Source: JAJFUG01 sp964473155
GTDB lineage: Bacteria > Gemmatimonadota > Glassbacteria > GWA2-58-10
DNA: 13,561 bases
Direction: 5' to 3'
Assembly: GCA_964473155.1 (NCBI GenBank)
Contig: CAYYNT010000089.1
Span: 1-13,561 of the forward strand
Positions 1 through 7,670 of this stretch are shown here, piece after piece. The stretch's first letter is position 1. Each line of letters begins with the position of its first letter. A model generated the notes under the pieces. It made no database searches. It was not told the DNA's origin and saw only the letters and a list, made by a program, of their open reading frames with translations. Position numbers and translations under genes: made by a program.

Positions 1-1
1 T

Positions 2-46
2 CTAACCATTCCGGTCTTTCAATATAATCTGGTCCGGTTTGGTTAG
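2..46. repeat. Imperfect inverted repeat at left edge
   Basis: Positions 2-14 (ctaaccattccgg) and 34-46 (ccggtttggttag) pair over 13 bases with two central mismatches, leaving a 19-base loop. A T-rich stretch follows at about 52-62. It could be the weak terminator of a gene to the left of the window or an operator for the promoter at 62-90. Neither role can be decided from the sequence. Confidence 0.25.
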
Positions 47-61
47 GAATTACCTTATTTT

Positions 62-90
62 TTGACAACTTTTTGAGATTATGATAGATT
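62..90 (+). promoter_or_regulatory. Candidate sigma70-type promoter for the HsdR-N-like gene
   Basis: TTGACA at 62-67 matches the -35 consensus perfectly. TAGATT at 85-90 matches four of six bases of the -10 consensus, with an ideal 17-base spacer. The predicted start is about 35 bases before the AAGGAG ribosome binding site at 119-124. The surrounding DNA is AT-rich, so chance matches are easier here than elsewhere in the window. Confidence 0.45.
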
Positions 91-133
91 TTTTCATCTC
101 GCTGTCTATAACCTTTTTAAGGAGAAAGAACAA

Positions 134-910
134 ATGTCTATTTCTATATCCCAGAAAACTGTGACAAGAATAATCACAGGAACTAAAAAGTACTCCAAGG
201 TATTAGCAGATGCCTCGAAAGCCGATATTAACGAATCTGATACTGTTCTTATAATCAGAGACATGCTTGAAGGTATCTTCGGTTATGATAGATATTCCGA
301 AATTACAACAGAATACGCCATCAGAAATACGTACTGCGATGTAGCGGTAAAAATTGATGGGAAACCGCGATATTTAATTGAAGTCAAAGCGATTAATATT
401 AAGCTTAACGAGAATCACCTCAGGCAAGCAACTGAATACTGTACACAATCAGATCTCGAATATGTAATTCTTACAAACGGTCAATGTTGGAAAATATTTA
501 AGATCGTCTACAAAAGACCGATCAAGATTGAGCAAATATTCGAAATCAACTGGATTGAGGAAAGCGCTAAAGACAAAGGTTTTATTGAAAAAGTATTTTG
601 TTTATGCAAAGAAGGAATATCCAAAACAGCTCTGACACAGTATGAAGAGGCAAAGCAGGCTACTAACAAGTTCATGTTGGCGGCTATAGTACTGGGGGAC
701 CAAGTTTTAAAATGCATTAAAAAGGAAATAAAGCAAATCAATGGATTTAATGTTGATATTGACGACCTAAAGACTATTATTCGGGAAGAGCTATTAAAAA
801 GAGAGGTTATCGAAAACGAGGAAGCTTCGAGTGCCGCCAAACGCTATAAAAACATCCAAAGCAAACCCATTAAGCAGAAGGAACCAGAGGGGAAGACCCC
901 GGAAGTATGA
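134..910 (+). CDS. Standalone HsdR N-terminal-like PD-(D/E)XK protein
   Basis: The 258-residue product resembles the nuclease domain at the N-terminus of type I restriction subunit HsdR. The core reads D69 in YCDVAV, then E83-V-K85 in LIEVKA, then Q98 in RQATEY: the D-(E)xK-Q pattern of a PD-(D/E)XK nuclease. TNGQCW at 114-119 matches the strand that follows in HsdR_N proteins. No helicase motor follows, so it is not a full restriction subunit, which normally runs to about 1000 residues. The C-terminal 110 residues are lysine- and glutamate-rich, helical-looking and unassigned. The start is supported by AAGGAG nine bases upstream. No hsdM, hsdS or other defence gene is visible. The gene is clearly more AT-rich than its neighbours, which suggests horizontal acquisition. 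Nuclease activity is inferred; solitary homologues are usually uncharacterised. Confidence 0.8.
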   Translation: MSISISQKTVTRIITGTKKYSKVLADASKADINESDTVLIIRDMLEGIFGYDRYSEITTEYAIRNTYCDVAVKIDGKPRYLIEVKAINIKLNENHLRQATEYCTQSDLEYVILTNGQCWKIFKIVYKRPIKIEQIFEINWIEESAKDKGFIEKVFCLCKEGISKTALTQYEEAKQATNKFMLAAIVLGDQVLKCIKKEIKQINGFNVDIDDLKTIIREELLKREVIENEEASSAAKRYKNIQSKPIKQKEPEGKTPEV

Positions 911-930
911 TAGTCTTTAAAGTAAAAGCA

Positions 931-1054
931 GCTGTCCCAAAAGTCTAAAATGAAGGGGCACGGCGCGCCGTGCCCCTTCAGAACTGCTTTTATTTCAATT
1001 GGTTAGAGATTTCAGCGATTTGCAAAGAACAAAATCGGGGACTTTTGGGACAGC
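931..1054. mobile_element. MITE-like non-coding element with 15-bp terminal inverted repeats
   Basis: GCTGTCCCAAAAGTC at 931-945 is the exact reverse complement of 1040-1054. The 94 bases between hold no gene but include a 30-bp perfect palindrome. The repeat sequence resembles insertion-sequence ends of the type GGGGCTGTCCCAAAAGT, which I recall from IS1182-like elements; this family link is from memory and unverified. The outer bases differ (AGCA on the left, CCCC on the right) and I see no clear target-site duplication, so it may be decayed. It lies between two convergent genes at the junction of AT-rich and GC-rich DNA. The alternative is a complex bidirectional terminator. Confidence 0.45.
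951..980. terminator. 30-bp perfect palindrome, likely bidirectional terminator
   Basis: The 30 bases read identically on both strands: TGAAGGGGCACGG, a CGCG centre, then CCGTGCCCCTTCA. The resulting 13-bp GC-rich hairpin lies between convergent genes ending at 910 and 1089. On the plus strand CTTTTATTT follows within a few bases; on the minus strand TTTTAGACTTTT follows at once. An extra 9-base pairing, 923-931 (taaaagcag) with 984-992 (ctgctttta), can extend the structure on the outside. Termination of both neighbours is a reasonable inference, strongest for the minus-strand gene. Confidence 0.55.
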
Positions 1055-1088
1055 CCCTTTCTTTTTTGTTCATAGTCTGGTCCCGCGC

Positions 1089-2879
1089 TCAGGCTGTCAC
1101 CGGCTCGGAGGCCAGGTTTTCCAGGCGGCGGCGAATTTCGTCCAGTTCTTCGCGCAACCGCGTGCACTCCTGGTTGAAAAGCTTCTCCGCCCGGCTCTGG
1201 TAATAATCGATCCCGTCCAGCAGGTTCTGCTTGAACTCTTCGAAATATTCACGCTTACGGCTGGAAATGCGGAGCGAGAATTTCTCCAGTTCGTCACAAA
1301 GGTAGTCTGCGTAAAGACTGATCTCGCGCAGGAACATGTGCGACCGTCCGGGTAGCACGAGGCTCGGGCCGCGCCCGTAAATGTGGTCCACCAGTTCGCG
1401 CAGACTGAACAGGCGATTCAGATTGACAATGTTGGGCCCGCAACAGACCGCCGGAGTAGCCTGGGGTTCGATCCCGTATTTCCTCTTCACTCCGCCGGAC
1501 AGGTCATGGCAGATACAGCTTTTGGCAAGCACGCTCTCCCGCAGGGCCTCCAACTGCTCCGGCGAGTAGCCGTTATTCTTCAGGCTTTCCAGTTTAAGAC
1601 GCTGGTAGGTGCGCGAGGCGGTGCAGATCGGAAGCTCGGTGAACTCGGTGTTGATCACCGAGAAGCCCTTGGAGCAGTAACTTCCCGGAACACCGGCCTC
1701 AATCCGCTCAACCCGCGCATTTTCACTCCCCGAATCGCGCAGGTTCCAGAATGGTATCCCCAACGGTGAGCTTTCGCTCAGGAACACGTCCTTTTCCCCA
1801 GCCGAGGTCAGCTTTTTCAGATGGCCCTCATCCAGGTTCGTGGCTTCCGGCACCAGCAGAAAAGGCGTGCCCCATCCGGTGCGGTTCATCTTATAGTATT
1901 CGAGCAGCAGTTCATGTTCCTCGTTCGTTCCGATGCCGCCCTGGACAGTATACCGGACCGGCGGGCAATGCTCCATCTCCGGCCGCCCCATTCCGGATAG
2001 CGCGCGGTTGTAGAGCGGGAACAACGTCGCCGACAGGCTGGCCTTCTGCTCCTTCAACTGTTCAAGCACCGGCCCTAACAGCATCCCGGTAGTGGGAAAA
2101 GCGTGGCCGCCGCAGTTGAGGCCCGACTCGATACGGTATTCCGAGATCCAGATACCGCGCCGGGCCAGGAATTTGCCCTGTATCTCGGCCGAGCGCAGGT
2201 CGCTGACTTTCAGGGCGACTTTCTTTTTCAGCTCGCCCTTCTCATCCGGGTAGAAATCCTCAAACTGCCCGGCATAGGTGTACAGGCGCTGGTTCATGCC
2301 CGCCGAAAACTCGACCGATGAACTCAAGCCGCTGCGGGCGAAACCACGCAAGGCCGCCAGCGCATCCGAATATTCCGATCCGCGGTCACTGCCGCCACGG
2401 TAGTTTCGCTTGTCGCTTTTGGTCATGATATTGACATCTATCTCACCCGGAACTACAAGCTCCCGCAGTCTATCCTGAAGCGATCCCCGGCGCGCCGGAT
2501 CTTTTTCGGCAAGCATTTCCCTGTACATCCTCCGGACCGCGCCATCCGGGAGAAGCTCAAAATAGCGCGTGATGTCGCTGCCAGGCTCGAAAGGCCCGGC
2601 TTTCAGGGAGCAAACCTGTTTCTTAACCAGCCGGTCAAGGAGATCGAGGTAAAGAGTTATCCGGCGCGCACGCGGGTCCTCATCCGTATCCAGGACAGGT
2701 TCGTACGGTTCGCCAGATTTTTCACAATGGTAGCGGCGCATCTGTTCTATGAGAATGTCATCCACCAGGGAAATTACCGATGTAATTCCAAAACGGGCGA
2801 CTTTGAGGGGCGTGTCGATGGTGAAACCGGTGCCCATGACCGGAATGTAGAAAAGATGCGGACTTTCAGATTTGTTCAT
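1089..2879 (-). CDS. Conserved-looking protein of unknown function, possible FMN/TIM-barrel relative
   Basis: I do not recognise a characterised homologue of this 596-residue protein. It has no signal peptide or membrane segment and is probably cytoplasmic. The N-terminal part (VMGTGF at 14-19, PLKVARFGITSVISLVDD at 24-41) resembles the opening of nitronate monooxygenase-type FMN barrels. QGGIGTNEEH at 313-322 and GWGTPFLLVPEAT at 335-347 recall their phosphate-binding GGIGT region. The central motif ESGLNCGGHAF (251-261) and C-terminal SCICHDLSGG (454-463) and AVCCGPN (477-483) are cysteine-rich and could bind metal or act as redox thiols. Residues about 545-590 look like a coiled coil. The reading frame stays open to a TTG at 2984, but that start has no ribosome binding site. 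The ATG at 2879 has AAGGA and GAGG just upstream and was preferred. The gene stands alone between the MITE-like element and the tRNA. Enzyme class is inference only. Confidence 0.75.
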   Translation of the reverse strand: MNKSESPHLFYIPVMGTGFTIDTPLKVARFGITSVISLVDDILIEQMRRYHCEKSGEPYEPVLDTDEDPRARRITLYLDLLDRLVKKQVCSLKAGPFEPGSDITRYFELLPDGAVRRMYREMLAEKDPARRGSLQDRLRELVVPGEIDVNIMTKSDKRNYRGGSDRGSEYSDALAALRGFARSGLSSSVEFSAGMNQRLYTYAGQFEDFYPDEKGELKKKVALKVSDLRSAEIQGKFLARRGIWISEYRIESGLNCGGHAFPTTGMLLGPVLEQLKEQKASLSATLFPLYNRALSGMGRPEMEHCPPVRYTVQGGIGTNEEHELLLEYYKMNRTGWGTPFLLVPEATNLDEGHLKKLTSAGEKDVFLSESSPLGIPFWNLRDSGSENARVERIEAGVPGSYCSKGFSVINTEFTELPICTASRTYQRLKLESLKNNGYSPEQLEALRESVLAKSCICHDLSGGVKRKYGIEPQATPAVCCGPNIVNLNRLFSLRELVDHIYGRGPSLVLPGRSHMFLREISLYADYLCDELEKFSLRISSRKREYFEEFKQNLLDGIDYYQSRAEKLFNQECTRLREELDEIRRRLENLASEPVTA

Positions 2880-3009
2880 CGCCTCGCCGATCCTTGCCTG
2901 AGTCAGAATCAACCTTGCCTTGCGCACAATTGACTTATCGGTTTCTATTATTATCGACTGATATGTTTCCACTCCGGACTGCAATATCAGAACCGAAACG
3001 AATGACGCA

Positions 3010-3056
3010 CTTAGAAAGACAAAGCCGCAGAACCTTGCGGGTGTAGTTCTGCGGCT
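3010..3056 (-). terminator. Rho-independent terminator of the tRNA-Ser gene
   Basis: Reading the minus strand, AGCCGCAGAAC (3056-3046) and GTTCTGCGGCT (3033-3023) form a perfect 11-bp stem with a 12-base loop. TTGTCTTTCT follows directly. The stem begins eight bases beyond the encoded CCA end of the tRNA, so it very probably ends that transcript and insulates the gene at 1089-2879. Confidence 0.8.
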
Positions 3057-3063
3057 GTATATC

Positions 3064-3150
3064 TGGCGGAGGGCGAGGGACTCGAACCCCCATGGGTGTA
3101 ACCCCGGCGGTTTTCAAGACCGCTGCCTTACCAGTTAGGACTAGCCCTCC
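3064..3150 (-). tRNA. tRNA-Ser (anticodon UGA), CCA encoded
   Basis: The minus strand gives a complete class II cloverleaf. Acceptor strand GGAGGGC pairs with GCCCTCC. The anticodon stem GCGGT/ACCGC encloses loop CTTGAAA, so the anticodon is TGA (plus-strand 3114-3116) and the tRNA reads UCN serine codons, chiefly UCA. A 15-base variable region with a short stem, typical of serine tRNAs, precedes a T arm with loop TTCGAGT and stem GGGGG/CCCTC. A discriminator G and encoded CCA (3066-3064) finish the gene. No other tRNA is visible in the window. Confidence 0.96.
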
Positions 3151-3183
3151 CTGTCTCTTCCGCTGAACGCACAGCCGACCTTT

Positions 3184-3212
3184 AAACTAACAGAAGGCAT
3201 GCTTAATATCAA
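3184..3212 (-). promoter_or_regulatory. Candidate promoter for tRNA-Ser
   Basis: On the minus strand TTGATA (3212-3207) and TAGTTT (3189-3184) are separated by 17 bases. The -35 element matches five of six consensus bases; the -10 is weak at three of six. The tRNA 5' end lies 33 bases further on, leaving room for a short leader. The position between the stop of the kinase-nucleotidyltransferase gene and the tRNA makes a promoter likely here, but the exact hexamers are uncertain. Confidence 0.35.
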
Positions 3213-3239
3213 GTCTTTCCGAATGAAAGGAATAAATAT

Positions 3240-5171
3240 TCAACTGCCGCCGAAATAATCTTTAACCGACTGGAGGTAGCTGAGCGGCAGACCGATGTCG
3301 AACCGCTCTCCATCTATCATGTAACCCATGAAACCCAGCTCGGCCCTAATCTCGTCCAGGGCCGCTGTCAGCTCGAACTCCCCGGATGAGCGCCTCAGGT
3401 TCGCTCCGATATGGTCCTTGAGTTTGTCGATTATCCGCGGATCGATCACGTACAGTCCGAACACGGTAAGGTAATGATCCTGCCCCACTCCATCCACGCG
3501 CAGGCAATCGCGGGCGTATTCCATGGAGGGCTTCTCGGCGAACTCGGTGATGTTAAGAACGCCACGCGACTGGTTCTCCCACAGTCCGGCTACGGTTCCG
3601 AAGCGGCCGATCAGTTCCTCGGGGGTGCGCATCAGTCCGACCACGCTTTTCTGGTACAGCTCGTAGATATCCAGAAGCTGGCGCGAACAGGGAATCTCAT
3701 TGTGCGATCTGTAGATATGATCGCCCAGCATCAGAAGAAACGGCTCGCCTTCCAGCCACTCCCTGGCAGTGTAAACCGCGTGCCCCAGTCCCTCCTGGTG
3801 CTCCTGTGCGATAATCGTCGTATGGGAGCCGATCTCCATCAGGCGGTCCTGGTATTCCCGCGCCGCCCGTCCGAGCTTGTTGTAGTGTTTCAGGTCGAGC
3901 GGAGAGTTGAAAAAGCCGGCGAAAAGCTCCACATCCTCTTTCTGCACGACTATGCAGACCTCCTGAATGCCGCTGTCCATGGCTTCCTCGACCAGCATCA
4001 GGATAGCGGGACGCGCGATCCCGTCCTTACCTATAATAGGAAACAGTTCCTTGCGCGTGGCCTTTGTGGCCGGGAAAAGGCGCGTGCCGAAACCGGCCGC
4101 AGGAATAAGAGCCTTTCTGACGCGGCGGGCGGCAGGTATATCGAGCTTCAGGCCGCGCATACCCTTTTTATCCTCGAAAAGGCGGATCACCCGCTCCTGT
4201 TCCTCCACGCCGCGGGCCACGAACTGAACCGTTCCATCGCCCTGCGAGCCGACTCCCTTGCCGCCCCAGACAAGTTCCTTGATTTCGGGAAACGCCAGAG
4301 CCTCATGCAGCACCGGCGAGGTAAGCTGCCTCGGACAGGCCGGCATCAGGTAGCGGTCGAACAGCTCCTGCGCCCGCGTCATAAGACGCCCGAGGGACTC
4401 AGAATCTCCGGAACGAAGGTGATTCAGGGCCTCGCCTGCGATCATCTTGTTCACCTCGCCCAGATAGTATTGCACCCCGCGGTCAAGCTCTGTCTCGGCG
4501 AACGGGAAACTCCGGTTGAGGTCCGCTAATATCTCCATCGTGTCCTTTTCGGCGCACAGGTCGACTATCACCAGATGCAGGTCCTCGGGGACAGCCACCT
4601 CCTCCACGGTCAAAAGGTCGCGGTCGTGAATCATCATTACCGGCCGGTTGCCGAACGCGCAGCCCTGGTCCATCCGTCCGCACCGGCTGGGGGTGATAAC
4701 TTCTCCCAGATAGGCGAACTCCATCTCGCCCCGGATTGTCATTTTCAGGTCGTATATCTTGTTGAAAGCGCGGGCGGTGAGCACGCATATCGCGGCGCTG
4801 CTGCTCAGGCCTTTCTTGACCGGAAGGTCGGTCAGGTAGTTATCTATTTCCAGGCCTTTGACCGGGTAAAAAGTCATGATCTGGAAAGCCACGCCGGCGG
4901 CGTAACTGAAAAAACCGCCTTTTTCGGCCTCGGCCAGCAGCGCGTCACGGGACATCGGTATCTCGTACGGCCCTATCTTGCGTCCATCCGGCAGGGTGCT
5001 CTGCAGGATCAGCTTGCCGGGATGAGGGCGCACCTGGGCATATATGCCCTGGTTGGTGCCGGTGATGATCGTATAACCTTTCTCGATGGCGGAATTTATC
5101 CGCCGATAGCCGCCGGCCCAGTCTGAATGCTCGCCAAAAAGACAGATTCGTCCGGGTACGAATAGTTTCAT
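3240..5171 (-). CDS. Bifunctional GHMP sugar kinase / sugar-1-phosphate nucleotidyltransferase
   Basis: This 643-residue protein joins two enzymes. Residues 1 to about 345 form a GHMP kinase: PGRICLFGEHSDWAGGY at 6-22 (the galactokinase-type substrate motif), the ATP loop GLSSSAA at 121-127, MDQG at 167-170 with the likely catalytic Asp168, and motif 3 GGKGVGSQG at 303-311. Residues 351-643 form a nucleotidyltransferase of about GalU length: IPAAGFGTRLFPATK at 356-370, KELFPI at 374-379, QEGLGHAV at 459-466, GDHIY at 483-487, FAEKP at 544-548 and DIGLP at 625-629. GDHIY is more like ADP-glucose pyrophosphorylases than GalU. The predicted chemistry is sugar to sugar-1-phosphate to NDP-sugar in the cytoplasm; sugar and nucleotide are unknown. 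GGAG five bases before ATG supports the start. It follows the lyase gene by 33 nt, so both probably share a transcript. A linked use of lyase products, perhaps a uronic acid, is inference. Confidence 0.9.
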   Translation of the reverse strand: MKLFVPGRICLFGEHSDWAGGYRRINSAIEKGYTIITGTNQGIYAQVRPHPGKLILQSTLPDGRKIGPYEIPMSRDALLAEAEKGGFFSYAAGVAFQIMTFYPVKGLEIDNYLTDLPVKKGLSSSAAICVLTARAFNKIYDLKMTIRGEMEFAYLGEVITPSRCGRMDQGCAFGNRPVMMIHDRDLLTVEEVAVPEDLHLVIVDLCAEKDTMEILADLNRSFPFAETELDRGVQYYLGEVNKMIAGEALNHLRSGDSESLGRLMTRAQELFDRYLMPACPRQLTSPVLHEALAFPEIKELVWGGKGVGSQGDGTVQFVARGVEEQERVIRLFEDKKGMRGLKLDIPAARRVRKALIPAAGFGTRLFPATKATRKELFPIIGKDGIARPAILMLVEEAMDSGIQEVCIVVQKEDVELFAGFFNSPLDLKHYNKLGRAAREYQDRLMEIGSHTTIIAQEHQEGLGHAVYTAREWLEGEPFLLMLGDHIYRSHNEIPCSRQLLDIYELYQKSVVGLMRTPEELIGRFGTVAGLWENQSRGVLNITEFAEKPSMEYARDCLRVDGVGQDHYLTVFGLYVIDPRIIDKLKDHIGANLRRSSGEFELTAALDEIRAELGFMGYMIDGERFDIGLPLSYLQSVKDYFGGS

Positions 5172-5204
5172 GATCTCTCCAGGGCGTCCCCTTGCATTTC
5201 GATC

Positions 5205-7622
5205 TTATTCCCGATTGAAGCGCTGTATTGAAACCGCACCGCTGACAAGGTCAAGGCCTACATTGACCGGAAGGCCTCGTTCAAACCAGCGTAAAAAAGC
5301 TTTACTGCCAACGGTCCCTCCTGTGAGCCGGTCGAGCGGAGGCGAGGCAGACGACCGTATATGCAACACATTCAGCAGCACGACAGTGCTGTCGGTGAAT
5401 ACGGGACGGATCACAAGACGCTCGGTGGTTTTAATTCCCAGGCTTTTTTCAATCTCGAATGTTCCCCAGTCGTGAGTGCGGCGGTCAGGGGCGAGAGGAT
5501 AGACATCCAGCGCGACATTGCCGCTCAGCGCCTGTATCCGGGTGAATTCCCGGCTGAGCGTTGTTCCGGGTTCGAAATGAAGAAGCCATTCCACCGAGCG
5601 GGGTGAAGGGACATAGCGGTCCCAGGCCGCAAGTTTCACCAGGCGCGCCCCCCTGCCCATCGGCGCGCCGCGCACCTCTATCCGGTCGCCGTTTTTCAAA
5701 CGGACATCCTGAACCACCTGATAATGAGTATCGGTGATCCTGACCGTGTCTTTCCAGGCGAAGACCGGCGTCGAATCAATCAATAAGGCGTAAGAACCGC
5801 TGCCCGGTTCGTTGTCGATATAGCTGACTCCTACTGTCCAGACGCCATCCGGGCCGTTGAACACACACCCGGCCGTGCCTCTTTCGCCCACTATATAGCC
5901 GTCCTTTATGCTCAAATCTCCGGTGGTGACAAGCGAATCCACGCCCCATGCATATAATGCCCCGCGCTCATCAAGAGAAATCTCATCCGCCAGGACAAGC
6001 ATGTCCGGCCGGAGATACAGATAATGCCTTCTCCAGCGGTTCAATCCCAACGCTGGGTGATAGGCGCTGGTAAGGTCGGCCAGCATGTAATCGCAACTGT
6101 CTGTCGAACGCAGATCCACCAGATGTGGATTATGTCCGAAAACCAGAGCTTCCGCCGCGGCGAACCATGGCTCGCCCTCGCCGAGTTGGCCGTTGCCTTT
6201 GACCAGCAGTGTGTTGTGGTTGGCGGTCCGCTTGAGCATGGTGTAACCCGGATCGAGCGCCAGGAATTTCCCGCGTGAATATACCTGGAACGATCCAGCA
6301 TCCGGGTGGCCGTGAGCCGCGCCCAGGTCGTACAGGCTCACTCCGGACTGGCGCCGTCCCAGAAAAGGACCGCATTTTAGCCCGATCATCGTAGCCGAGG
6401 AATCGCTCCAGGAGGAGCGCAGCATCACCTGATCCAGATCGGTGAAGTGTTTGAGGCAGGGAAAATCCTTATCACCCGATGGTTGAACTTTCGGATTTTT
6501 CCAGGCCAATGCCCACCAGGAAGCGCTGGCCAGGCCGGAATCTCGCGCGGCAATCAATTTTTCTGCCAGCCACGCGGCGTCCCGGTTGCCGGTCCGGTCC
6601 GCAAGAAGATATAGCTGAGGTTCCGGGCCATGACTGTTGCCATGGCGCGGGCTGTCGCCGAAAGACATGGCCCAGCATTCTTCCCTTGCCGCGGGCAAAA
6701 GGCTGTGCAGCACGTAATCCGGATAATTCCGCACCCATTCGGACCGGTAGTAATCCCGCCCGAGCAGGTCGCGGGCCAGTTCGGCGTACCGCAGACAGTA
6801 CTCCATGGCGTAGTTGCCGTAACTCAGGCCCTCAATTGAACCGCCATCCGGGTTGCCCGCCTCGAACACCCGCGCGAAAAAGCTGTCACAGGCTGCCAGC
6901 CATTCGACGGCCCTTGGGTCCTCTCCATAAAGCGATCCGGCGGCGAAAGCCAGGCCGCCGTAATTCACGTGCGCATGGTTCTGAAGGTACTGGTTCCGGT
7001 ACCAGGCGCGCTCATCGACAATACGGCGGTGCTGACGCTCGGCCTCCTCGCCCAGGCGGTCGGCCACAAGAAAACGCTGGTCGCGGCTCAGCTCAGAGTA
7101 GAGCCAGTCATAGGCCAGAGCCGCGCCGAGGAGAAGATGCCCGTGCAGCAGATCGTATTCCGGGTCCCAGACCGGCTTCCGGCAAAGCTTGAACAGGTAA
7201 TCCCTGGCGGTCAGATAGAGGGAGTCTTCTCCGGTCATCAGCCAGGCAAAGGCCAGATCGGCTGCCAGGTCACCATCGCCACGACTCAGTTGCTCCGGAA
7301 AATTTGAGGCTGATCTTACTTTCGACGGAAGGTCTTCCAGATAGCGGCGCCACAAGTCCTGATGATCAGTCCGCAGTGAAGCGCGCAAGGCGTCCTGCCT
7401 CTGCTGGTCCAGGATCAGACGGGGATGCACCTCGAAATATGAGGAAAGCTTGCGAATGGCATCCCGGTCCAGTCCCGACGGGCCCCGATCAGGATGGCAG
7501 GCGGCCAGGCATGCTGCGGTGATGATAACTGCGAAGAAAATCACCCTGGTTCTCAAGTTCCGGCTCAGGCTGAATATTTTGGAGTCGAGAAAATCTTGCG
7601 CAGAATCTAACATGCAGGACAT
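5205..7622 (-). CDS. Heparinase II/III-like polysaccharide lyase, predicted lipoprotein
   Basis: The product, 805 residues from the ATG used here, has a hydrophobic N-terminal segment ending in lipobox L39-A-A-C42, so it is probably an envelope-anchored lipoprotein. An alpha-helical region follows (about 50-390), with AYDWLY at 170-175, NHAHVNYGG at 215-223 and EGLSYGNYAMEY at 264-275. The C-terminal beta-rich heparinase II/III domain carries HGHPDAGSF at 437-445, LALDPGY at 454-460 and NHNTLLVKG at 468-476. The order His, Tyr, His matches the catalytic residues known for heparinase II-type lyases, suggesting beta-elimination of a uronic-acid polymer. The substrate cannot be named. The start is unclear: ATG at 7622, ATG at 7613 and TTG at 7556 all keep the lipobox, and none has a convincing ribosome binding site; the TTG at 7556 gives the most ordinary signal peptide. 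The open frame extends to TTG 7679. The gene leads the operon with the kinase-nucleotidyltransferase. Confidence 0.85.
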   Translation of the reverse strand: MSCMLDSAQDFLDSKIFSLSRNLRTRVIFFAVIITAACLAACHPDRGPSGLDRDAIRKLSSYFEVHPRLILDQQRQDALRASLRTDHQDLWRRYLEDLPSKVRSASNFPEQLSRGDGDLAADLAFAWLMTGEDSLYLTARDYLFKLCRKPVWDPEYDLLHGHLLLGAALAYDWLYSELSRDQRFLVADRLGEEAERQHRRIVDERAWYRNQYLQNHAHVNYGGLAFAAGSLYGEDPRAVEWLAACDSFFARVFEAGNPDGGSIEGLSYGNYAMEYCLRYAELARDLLGRDYYRSEWVRNYPDYVLHSLLPAAREECWAMSFGDSPRHGNSHGPEPQLYLLADRTGNRDAAWLAEKLIAARDSGLASASWWALAWKNPKVQPSGDKDFPCLKHFTDLDQVMLRSSWSDSSATMIGLKCGPFLGRRQSGVSLYDLGAAHGHPDAGSFQVYSRGKFLALDPGYTMLKRTANHNTLLVKGNGQLGEGEPWFAAAEALVFGHNPHLVDLRSTDSCDYMLADLTSAYHPALGLNRWRRHYLYLRPDMLVLADEISLDERGALYAWGVDSLVTTGDLSIKDGYIVGERGTAGCVFNGPDGVWTVGVSYIDNEPGSGSYALLIDSTPVFAWKDTVRITDTHYQVVQDVRLKNGDRIEVRGAPMGRGARLVKLAAWDRYVPSPRSVEWLLHFEPGTTLSREFTRIQALSGNVALDVYPLAPDRRTHDWGTFEIEKSLGIKTTERLVIRPVFTDSTVVLLNVLHIRSSASPPLDRLTGGTVGSKAFLRWFERGLPVNVGLDLVSGAVSIQRFNRE

Positions 7623-7670
7623 TGTCACACAAGCGAAGTCAGGTCTATATCCATAACGGACAATCCGGAC

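Noticed and set aside
1..3150. tRNA-Ser as an integration site for an island containing the AT-rich gene
   Set aside because: I looked for a copy of the tRNA 3' end (GCCCTCCGCCA or its complement) between the tRNA and the left edge and found none, and no integrase is present.
3208..3239. Weak hairpin (CTTTC/GAAAG) after the kinase-nucleotidyltransferase stop as a terminator
   Set aside because: The stem is only five AT-rich base pairs and no T-run follows it on the minus strand.
3411..4529. A plus-strand open frame of 372 codons antisense to the kinase-nucleotidyltransferase gene
   Set aside because: It spans the domain boundary of a convincing sense gene and has no motif or start signal of its own.
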